Source of the DNA: Scytonema sp. UIC 10036 | GTDB lineage: Bacteria; Cyanobacteriota; Cyanobacteriia; Cyanobacteriales; Nostocaceae | DNA: 38,085 nt | Reading direction: 5' to 3' | Assembly (NCBI RefSeq): GCF_009725235.1 | Contig: NZ_WJFC01000121.1 | Location: 1 to 38,085, forward strand | Part shown: positions 1 through 5,740 of the stretch, piece after piece | Layout of the letters: the number at the start of each line of letters is the position of its first letter | How positions within the stretch are numbered: position 1 is the first letter of the stretch | Notes under the pieces: generated by a model | Told to the model about the DNA's origin: nothing | Seen by the model: the letters and a program-made list of their open reading frames with translations, nothing else | Databases searched by the model: none | Made by a program: the position numbers and the translations under genes

Positions 1-451
1 GCTCGTTCTCAGACGGCATTGTCTCTACCTCCATTGGCTGTTGTTGTGCTGATTTCTGCAACTGTTCTCGCTTATCTTTCCGCTCATCTAGAGCAGATTC
101 TAGATTGTTCAGATTGCCCTGTAGTTCTTCTAGTTTCTCCTCTAGAACCTGAGTCAAACGCCATTCTAGATTTCTCTCTCGCTCATCTAGAATATCATCT
201 AGATTGAATGGAAGTTGTGATTGGGCTTGGATTCTAGCTTCAATCCGAGAATCTATAATATAATCTAGATTATCTAGATGAGTGCTTCTTTTGGTATCAG
301 CAGCAATTCTGTTTCCAGACCGATACCAGCGAATGAAATCAACCAGCACAGCCGAGGCGCTCGACCCTTCTGCTTTTGCCTGTGCCATGAAGTCCTTCCA
401 CTCATCTTGATTAATGCGGAAGGTGGCTAGAAACTTGTCTTTGTCAGCCAT
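1..451 (-). CDS. Ribbon-helix-helix/coiled-coil plasmid protein (3' end cut by window start)
   Basis: This is the N-terminal 150 residues of the protein that is complete at 31430-32152; the C-terminus is cut only because the window starts here. Residues 6-13 form a short strand and 15-46 two helices, the layout of a ribbon-helix-helix DNA-binding domain. A charged coiled coil follows. The start ATG at 451 has no strong Shine-Dalgarno. The gene overlaps the TCTAGA cluster, and three TGTACA palindromes sit upstream. See the complete copy for the role. Confidence 0.8.
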   Translation of the reverse strand, partial: MADKDKFLATFRINQDEWKDFMAQAKAEGSSASAVLVDFIRWYRSGNRIAADTKRSTHLDNLDYIIDSRIEARIQAQSQLPFNLDDILDERERNLEWRLTQVLEEKLEELQGNLNNLESALDERKDKREQLQKSAQQQPMEVETMPSENE

Positions 452-481
452 ATTCTAGAATCCCATCTGTACAAGTCTAGA
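87..481. promoter_or_regulatory. Cluster of ten TCTAGA palindromes inside and upstream of the RHH gene
   Basis: TCTAGA starts at 87, 99, 141, 165, 186, 198, 264, 273, 454 and 476. Chance predicts about 0.1 in 395 bp. The eight sites inside the gene are spaced 12, 42, 24, 21, 12, 66 and 9 bp, all multiples of three. Each is read as a codon ending in T, then CTA (Leu), then GA- (Asp/Glu), giving repeated Leu-Asp/Leu-Glu pairs. Several extend to ATCTAGAT. This is inferred to be a binding array (centromere or operator) for the encoded protein, written into its own coding sequence. Confidence 0.7.
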
Positions 482-508
482 TAGAATTATTGTACAGATA
501 GATGTACA
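468..508. promoter_or_regulatory. Three TGTACA palindromes upstream of the RHH gene
   Basis: TGTACA occurs at 468-473, 491-496 and 503-508, just upstream of the leftward start at 451 and interleaved with a TCTAGA site at 476. The spacing (23 and 12 bp) would suit cooperative binding on one DNA face. This is a probable operator or promoter region; the binding protein is not identified. Confidence 0.45.
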
Positions 509-1018
509 GCATGAGTATAGATTTTTAGGTTTTTCAGCTAAATCGAGCCTAATTGCGCTATATCGGCTTAAAAGGGCTTGAATGAAGAATTGGATGCCCA
601 CGAGAAAATAAAGGGCTTGGTGGGCATTGTAGAGAGTCTAATTCTCAATAATAAAGCTTGTTGAGAATACGCCGAGGCCTCTGCCCTCATTTTTTGAAGT
701 CACGGGGGTCTTACACGGACAATGCGTCCGAGGCATTGTGTTTTGGGCGAGCATCCTACAACGCGGGGGAATAACTGTTGCATTAATCACAACATTGAAT
801 CGAAAAAGATATCAATCCAATGGCTTTTATGTGCCAATAACTACAACCATTACGGAGAATCAAAACTCTCAATCCAAGCTCCCCCAAGAATCGGCTAAAT
901 TTTGCTTTCGTGATGCTTGGAGCGAGCGATTTTCTCTTATGTAGTCGTTTATTCGGTAGAGTATGGTGTGGTATTATATGACGTTAATGGAAAGCCGCAT
1001 TGTCATAAACGCCAGTAG
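509..1018. other. Intergenic region with three consecutive hairpins
   Basis: No convincing gene lies between the leftward RHH gene and the rightward recombinase gene. Three inverted repeats follow one another: TGCCCAC/GTGGGCA (595-601 and 620-626), ATTCTCAA/TTGAGAAT (641-648 and 661-668), and ACAATGC/GCATTGT (719-725 and 733-739) with a nested CGGAC/GTCCG. They could be a structured RNA, terminators or a recombination or transfer site. A 68-codon GTG-start frame at 738-944 has no recognisable features and was not called. Confidence 0.4.
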
Positions 1019-2008
1019 ATGGATATTATAAGTAGTTTTACAGAAAGTTCAATTACCTCTGTTGCCAGTCAACTGCTTTCATCAAATGATTTTTTGGCAG
1101 AGTTGCAGCAGAAGGCGCAAACTACCCAACGGGGGTATGCTGGCAATATCCGAATATTTTTTGAGTATTTCTTACAAAGGAAACCAACGCCAAGAGATAT
1201 TGAAGAGTTTTGGGGGTTAGATGAACAGACGGCTAACGGGTTAATCCTCAAGTTTAAAAATCATCTGGTGACAGAAGGTAGGAAGGCGGCGACCATCAAC
1301 CGTTATTTGGCTGCTATCAAATATTTAATTAAGGTGGGGCGTAACCTCAAGCGGTGTCAGTACCATTTTGACGGCGATCGCATCGAGTCATTGAAAGTGA
1401 CAAAATACAGAGACACCAGGGGAGTAGGGGTGGATGAATATAATAAAGTTTTTGATGTGATTGACATTTCTTCAGTTAAAGGGAAGCGAGATTATTCCTT
1501 ATTTTTGCTGCTTTGGGCAAATGTCTTACGTCGTGGAGAAGTTGCTAAATTAACAGTTGGGGATTTCGATTACCACGAAAACACATTAACTGTTTACGGT
1601 AAGGGCAAGGGCAATGATGAAACTAGAATTGATTTAAACCCTTTTGTTGCGGAGGCGATCTCTGATTGGTTGGGCTGTCGTACAAATCTCAAACCTAGTG
1701 ACCCATTATTTATTGCACTGGACTTTCATAATGAAGGTCATCAGCTGACGGGCGATGGAATTTATGCGCTCGTGCGTAAGACTTGCGAAAAAGCTGGAAT
1801 AACTAAGCGGATGACACCCCACAAAATTAGGCATTCAGGTATTACCGATGCTCTTGACTTGGCGGAGGGCGATTACCGCAAGGTTCAGCACCTCAGCCGT
1901 CATGCTGACCCAAGGACAATCCTGGTTTATGAGGACAACAAAAATCAGTACCAACTGGAGTTAACTAATAAATTAGCAGCTCGTGTTGGGAAAAAGCGCA
2001 AATCTTAA
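1019..2008 (+). CDS. Tyrosine recombinase/integrase
   Basis: This is a 329-residue site-specific recombinase of the phage integrase/Xer superfamily. The N-terminal SAM-like DNA-binding domain covers about residues 20-110 and the catalytic domain about 135-310. The expected catalytic residues are present: Arg171 in LRRGEV, Lys195 in YGKGKG, His268 and Arg271 in HKIRH, His295 in SRHAD, and the nucleophile Tyr304 in ILVYED. Length and order fit the family, so the enzyme should be active. On a plasmid the likely roles are dimer resolution or integration/inversion. The 490-bp palindrome directly downstream contains two inverted TTGCC-N5-GGCAA sites that are candidate substrates. The ATG at 1019 was chosen although its Shine-Dalgarno is weak. 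Confidence 0.92.
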   Translation: MDIISSFTESSITSVASQLLSSNDFLAELQQKAQTTQRGYAGNIRIFFEYFLQRKPTPRDIEEFWGLDEQTANGLILKFKNHLVTEGRKAATINRYLAAIKYLIKVGRNLKRCQYHFDGDRIESLKVTKYRDTRGVGVDEYNKVFDVIDISSVKGKRDYSLFLLLWANVLRRGEVAKLTVGDFDYHENTLTVYGKGKGNDETRIDLNPFVAEAISDWLGCRTNLKPSDPLFIALDFHNEGHQLTGDGIYALVRKTCEKAGITKRMTPHKIRHSGITDALDLAEGDYRKVQHLSRHADPRTILVYEDNKNQYQLELTNKLAARVGKKRKS

Positions 2009-2077
2009 TATCAAATTTCTGACTGTGATTTGAACCATAACGTGACCAAATGTTACTTAAAAGATAAAGTGGCAGTT

Positions 2078-2568
2078 GTGACTTAAAGAAAATGTTTGCC
2101 GCACTGGCAAGCTTTTACTTTAAATTGAGTCCAGAAATTCTATACTTAGACAGTAACTACGCTGATTCCTGAGACGGAATCCACTCTTATTGTGTTCAAA
2201 TTCCGTCACTCTCAACATTTTTGGTTAGAAAGAGTTGACTGACAAAGGGCAAGCTTTTACTTTAGTTTTGAACTAATGGCAAGATTTTAGTTAAAACCGA
2301 ATGATTCTGGTTGCGATCGCAACTTCAACTGACAGTATCTTATCCCACTATTTAAAGTAAAATTCTGCCGTTAGTTCAGAATTGAACTAAAAGTAAGCCG
2401 TTTGTCCATTGATAGCATTGTAAATAATTATACTTACTAGTTGAGAATTCCGTCAAAGTTACAGCAGTTTTCGTCACATAGACTACTAGATACTGTTGAA
2501 AGTATCAAGAAGCCGCAATTAATTAAAGTAAAAGCTTGCCACTGCGGCAAACATTTCCTTTAAGTAAC
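2078..2568. repeat. Large imperfect palindrome with 46-bp terminal inverted repeats and six internal motif copies
   Basis: Bases 2078-2123 match the reverse complement of 2523-2568 at 43 of 46 positions. An inner pair (about 2241-2294 and 2350-2406) shares the same axis near 2323, so the whole block is an imperfect palindrome. GGCAAG-type 15-17 bp motifs start at 2106, 2248 and 2278 (forward) and lie at 2353-2369, 2385-2399 and 2524-2540 (reverse), three facing three. Each end also holds TTGCC-N5-GGCAA (2096-2110 and 2536-2550). No transposase lies inside. It could be a MITE-like element, an invertible segment for the adjacent recombinase, or an iteron-type binding region. Confidence 0.75.
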
Positions 2569-2584
2569 AGCAGTTTTTATAAGC

Positions 2585-3568
2585 TCAAGGCTCTATTTGC
2601 ACACTCCACTCAGACCAAGGTTCACAGTTTGACAGAATACTTCTCTCAAGACCCATTATGTTTCTATCGAGTTTTTCTTTAGTTTCATCAGAAAAAATAT
2701 TGCTGTACCATTCTCTAATACGACCACTGCCAGCACCACTAATATTAGTCATTTGATAATAATCAGCAAGGCCGCGGCACTCTTCATTCTCCCGTGCCAG
2801 TTTCTCAAACAAGTAAAAGATCAAAGCACCTACTGGTTTAAAGTGAGCTACTTGACTCTCAAAGTTATTTGTATGTCCTATATATGCAGTGGTAGCTGCA
2901 AGCAAACGTCCAGATTTCTTTAACGCAAGGTCTGGGCTGAAACATTTCTTTAACAAAAGAGTATGTTGTGATGAAGCCCACGACCCTAGATCGGCTACAC
3001 AAAGTAGGTCAATCATTTTTCTGGGATGATCAACTAGCCTGCGATCTTCTTCAATAAGCTTATTCGCAATATTTTCCACTGGTGTTGACCTATCTCCCTT
3101 CCAAGAATGAGAATGTGCTAATAGCCCATATATTATTGGAGTATTTAGGTCTTTAAAGGGAGAACCTTTTCTTGGCGTAAACAATGACTTTATTGCAATA
3201 CAATTTTCTAACGCTTCAGTAATATGAGCAGCCTTTAAAGTAACTTTGCATTCAAAAGCAGCAGCTACACCTGCTGCAAGATAAAGTTTTTTGTTGAGTA
3301 GCTTCTTGGGATAGAATGACTTTAGTACGATTACATCAACTTGAGGACTTGTTTTCCCATCCTGACTTATAATTCTACCCTTCGTCACAACTTGATAAGT
3401 AGGTGGCAACCAATCCCTCAATAACTCTGCCCAGTTCTCTTCTCCTTGATCTCCGGCAGTGCCAGGATCTTCAGTAGCCCGTTTTTGAATACGCTCATAC
3501 TCCAAGGACATTTCTTGGCTGATTTGTAACATGAAATCGAAAAGATCATGATTTTTGACTTCTTCCAA
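2585..3568 (-). CDS. DUF6602-like protein with a restriction-endonuclease-type core
   Basis: A 327-residue protein with a TTG start at 3568, preceded by GGGAG about 10 bases upstream. The N-terminal third resembles the DUF6602 family: the GDQGEENWAELLRDWLP stretch, then VVTKGRI, then PQVDVIVL and AAFECKVTL. The last two supply the Asp and Glu-x-Lys of a PD-(D/E)XK nuclease core. The C-terminal half is all-helical and unrecognised. The nuclease role is inferred from these motifs only. It lies downstream of the parAB operon in the same direction, behind a 30-bp palindrome that could control it. A defence or stability function would fit a plasmid, but no partner methylase or antitoxin is visible. 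Confidence 0.75.
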   Translation of the reverse strand: MEEVKNHDLFDFMLQISQEMSLEYERIQKRATEDPGTAGDQGEENWAELLRDWLPPTYQVVTKGRIISQDGKTSPQVDVIVLKSFYPKKLLNKKLYLAAGVAAAFECKVTLKAAHITEALENCIAIKSLFTPRKGSPFKDLNTPIIYGLLAHSHSWKGDRSTPVENIANKLIEEDRRLVDHPRKMIDLLCVADLGSWASSQHTLLLKKCFSPDLALKKSGRLLAATTAYIGHTNNFESQVAHFKPVGALIFYLFEKLARENEECRGLADYYQMTNISGAGSGRIREWYSNIFSDETKEKLDRNIMGLERSILSNCEPWSEWSVQIEP

Positions 3569-3626
3569 TTACTTTCATCTCCCTTGATAAAAAGCTAACT
3601 TATAAGTTGCCTTAATCTTCGCCCTC

Positions 3627-3656
3627 TTTAGTTACGATAACGTTATGGTAACTAAA
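3627..3656. promoter_or_regulatory. 30-bp near-perfect palindrome upstream of the DUF6602-like gene
   Basis: Nine-base arms TTTAGTTAC and GTAACTAAA enclose the palindrome ATAACGTTAT. Only two G:G positions break the symmetry. It lies about 60 bp upstream of the leftward gene at 3568 and overlaps the end of the small degraded ORF. It has no T-run, so an operator is more likely than a terminator. Confidence 0.5.
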
Positions 3657-3839
3657 CTCCCAATTCCTTAATAAACTCATCAAGCGCCAGGGCGATGCGC
3701 TCTTTGGATATTCTGCCCGCTTTGCCACGCGCCAGCGCTCAAGAACGCGATCGCATATGAGCTGCTTTAGTTGCGATCGCACGAACTGTCACGTACTTGG
3801 CACGAGCGAACGCTTGAAGGCGGGCGCTTTCTGAGCCAT
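3652..3839 (-). pseudogene. Degraded small gene at the end of the parAB operon
   Basis: ATG at 3839 sits behind GGGGAG and starts MAQKAPAFKRS, which soon meets a stop. A neighbouring frame continues with AKYVTVRAIATKAAHMRSRS. After a further frame change GKAGRISKERIALALDEF runs to the stop at 3652. The three pieces follow in order and look like one protein of about 60 residues broken by two frame changes, with HIP1 octamers at 3746 and 3773 close to the breaks. It begins 24 bp after the parB-like stop, so it was probably co-transcribed. The original function is unknown. Confidence 0.4.
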
Positions 3840-3862
3840 CGCACTCCCCACTCACAACTCAA

Positions 3863-4399
3863 CTACTCATCCATCTGGGTTCCCAGGTTTTTGAATTGTT
3901 CCAACGCTTCTACTACTCCGACTTCATCCGCTTTTCGGATAAATGCACCAGCCAATTCTTCTAGCAAATCGCTTCTGTCTATCTCTACCCCCTCATCCGC
4001 CAAATCCATTAGCGCTCGGTTGATTTGCCTGCTTAATTTCTTGGGAATGCGAAAAGTGGTTTGGGTGTAGTCCGGATTCTCGCGCTTGGCTAATTTCTCT
4101 TTTGACTGCTTAGATGGTTGAGTTTCTGGGTACCCAAGTTGAGGACTGCTTTCAAGCACTTGGGATGGTTGGGTGACTGACTGCTTAGATGGTTGAGTTT
4201 CTGGGTACCCAGGTTGAGGAACATTTTCAAGTGCAGGTGTTGACTCGGATGATTGAGTTGCTGGTTGTGAGGGTTGCTGGCTTTCTGGGTACCCAGGTTT
4301 TTGGGCGCTATCATGTGCCGCCCCCAAGACTTCACTAAATCGGCTTACTCTTGGATTGCCCGAACCACTTCGTTTTTTACCTCTGTCCAATCCCGCCAT
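3863..4399 (-). CDS. ParB-like partition protein with repeat linker and C-terminal RHH-like domain
   Basis: A 178-residue protein translated from ATG 4399, with GAGGAGGG about 8 bases upstream. The start lies inside the 3' end of parA (55-bp overlap), so the two are translationally linked. Residues 1-105 are Gln/Pro/Ser-rich and probably disordered, with three GYPE(T/S)Q units at about 36, 64 and 89. Residues 111-157 read as a strand plus two helices, as in RHH centromere-binding proteins. It is inferred to be the DNA-binding adaptor for ParA. The GYP codons are the palindrome GGGTACCC, which also occurs upstream of parA, so the gene seems to carry part of its own binding array. No ParB nuclease or CTPase motif is seen. 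Confidence 0.75.
   Translation of the reverse strand: MAGLDRGKKRSGSGNPRVSRFSEVLGAAHDSAQKPGYPESQQPSQPATQSSESTPALENVPQPGYPETQPSKQSVTQPSQVLESSPQLGYPETQPSKQSKEKLAKRENPDYTQTTFRIPKKLSRQINRALMDLADEGVEIDRSDLLEELAGAFIRKADEVGVVEALEQFKNLGTQMDE
4128..4294. promoter_or_regulatory. Intragenic GGGTACCC palindromes in the parB-like gene
   Basis: Perfect GGGTACCC occurs at 4128-4135, 4203-4210 and 4287-4294. Two of these extend to the 12-bp palindrome CTGGGTACCCAG. A degenerate GGGTTCCC lies at 3877-3884. Each perfect site encodes Gly-Tyr-Pro in the linker. The 8-mer is expected about once per 65 kb. The same palindrome appears upstream of parA, which points to a shared binding protein. Confidence 0.65.
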
Positions 4400-4947
4400 G
4401 CCACCTTCCCTCCTCGAACTTTATAAACGGGAACTCCCAACGTTACTGCATCCTTATATGCTTTGTAAAACCGAATCCCCCGGCTTAATACTGGATACCC
4501 CTGAGCCAATAGTGCTTCCATCGCTTCAATTCCGTCCTTTTGTGGCGGTGGTGGCACCATAGTCAGCAATACCCGCCAATTGGTATCCTCTGGCAAGGAC
4601 TTAGCCATGAGTGCCATTGCGTCCATGCTCAGTAGGTCTGGTGGAGTTGGGACAACCAGCAAATCGCAACCCCTCGCCAATTCCTCAACTTCTACATCAT
4701 TGGGTCGGGCTGGTGTGTCAAAGATGATGAACTCGAACTTCTGCTGACGCATGAGTTTGGCCGCTTCCTTTTCCCCACACACCTGAAACGGCAGTCCCCC
4801 CGGTCTTGCCCAAGTAGTAGCCGAACGGTTGGGGTCAGCGTCGATAACCAAAGTTGCCCCGTCCTCACAAAACAGTGAGGCAAGGCAGATAGCCGAAGTG
4901 GTTTTCGCCACTCCTCCTTTAAATGAGCTTAGAGAGATGATTGGCAT
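4345..4947 (-). CDS. parA: ParA-family partition ATPase
   Basis: A 200-residue small ParA/MinD-type ATPase without an N-terminal helix-turn-helix, as in the short ParA class. The deviant Walker A motif KGGVAKTT lies at residues 10-17, the A' region is VIDADPNRSAT at about 35-45, and the Walker B-like segment is FIIFDTPA at about 73-80. It should bind DNA non-specifically when ATP-bound and move plasmid copies together with the partner encoded downstream. The ATG at 4947 has GGAGGGGG about 6 bases upstream. GGGTACCC-type sites lie 40-115 bp upstream, suggesting autoregulation by the ParB-like partner. Confidence 0.93.
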   Translation of the reverse strand: MPIISLSSFKGGVAKTTSAICLASLFCEDGATLVIDADPNRSATTWARPGGLPFQVCGEKEAAKLMRQQKFEFIIFDTPARPNDVEVEELARGCDLLVVPTPPDLLSMDAMALMAKSLPEDTNWRVLLTMVPPPPQKDGIEAMEALLAQGYPVLSRGIRFYKAYKDAVTLGVPVYKVRGGKVAWRDWTEVKNEVVRAIQE

Positions 4948-4988
4948 AATCTCCCCCTCCTTATGTTAAGAGCATCATAGCGCTACCT

Positions 4989-5061
4989 GGGTACACGTTT
5001 AACTTGGCTGGTTGGGTACCCAGATGTGTAATGCCTCATTTCTCTAAGCATCTGGGTACCG
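4989..5061. promoter_or_regulatory. parA upstream operator sites (GGGTACCC type)
   Basis: One perfect GGGTACCC (5014-5021) is flanked by GGGTACAC (4989-4996) and GGGTACCG (5054-5061). The array sits where the leftward parA promoter should be, and matches the sites inside the parB-like gene. It is likely the operator and/or centromere of the partition module. Confidence 0.6.
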
Positions 5062-5138
5062 TGCCCTGAAAGTATTGAGACCTGACGGGGTGTAATTTCC
5101 GGCAATTACGAGGTGAGATCTGTATCAATATGTTTTTT

Positions 5139-5249
5139 TTATTCAACTTCTTTCATGACTATCTCCTTTAAATTGACTTTATAAAGTTCCAAGAAATCTT
5201 CATCAAGAATTCCATCTTCTACGGATTTTATCAATTCAGTAAATTTGGG
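5139..5249 (-). pseudogene. C-terminal fragment of an unidentified small protein
   Basis: On the minus strand a clean frame reads KFTELIKSVEDGILDEDF and on to a stop at 5139, with no ATG start. The composition looks like a real protein end, but no family is recognised. The rest of 4948-5740 holds the repeat at 5334-5530 and no other gene that I can support. Confidence 0.3.
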
Positions 5250-5333
5250 GATTTACCAAAAAGAAAAAACAGCCAAGAATTGATTATCAAGCTAAAAACA
5301 TTCTTTGACTTCCCTTGCAGTCGCACACAGTCG

Positions 5334-5530
5334 CGCATTGCATTAAATACTTATGCATCTACCCATTCTGCTATTTCTTGAAAGATTTCTGATAGCTCTT
5401 GAGCCAACTTCTCTTGAGAGTGACTGCCCGACATTTGAGAGAATATTGTTGTTGCTGCCCTGGTAATATGGGCGAAGCTCTGTAAAAATATCCTGAACCT
5501 GGAGCGCTCTCCCGACTGCAACAAATCATC
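5334..5530. repeat. Direct repeat flanking the PPC/SBBP gene, left copy
   Basis: This stretch resembles 8380-8572 (roughly two thirds identical by eye), so the pair brackets the 2.6-kb surface-protein gene in direct orientation. On the minus strand the left copy has an open frame containing FSQMSGSHSQEKLAQELSE and a stop near 5350. The right copy aligns to it with frame breaks. They look like relics of one small gene duplicated when the surface gene arrived or expanded. Confidence 0.5.
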
Positions 5531-5740
5531 TTATGGGTTGTTGAGTAGCGGTTCTAATGTTAGAGAACCGCAAATTTTGTTTTGCCTGAAGAGTTGTCCC
5601 CTGAGAAGATACTACTTTTTAATATCAGTCAGACTCAGAGTATTTCATTGATTCGAGAGAGCCGTAAAAATCCAACTCAAGAAAGTTATTTTCACTTTCT
5701 TGAGAGTCAGATACACCTATATTTAGAAAAAGGAATATTT

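Noticed and set aside
738..944. 68-codon rightward ORF upstream of the recombinase
   Set aside because: GTG start without Shine-Dalgarno, no protein-like pattern, and it begins in a hairpin.
2078..2568. Tn7-like or CAST transposon end because of inward-facing repeated motifs
   Set aside because: No TnsB/C-type genes, no TniQ and no matching distal end are present, and both motif triplets lie within one 490-bp block.
4090..4335. 81-codon ORF with repeated NLGTQK units
   Set aside because: It is an alternative frame through the GGGTACCC repeats of the parB-like gene; its repeats follow from that DNA.
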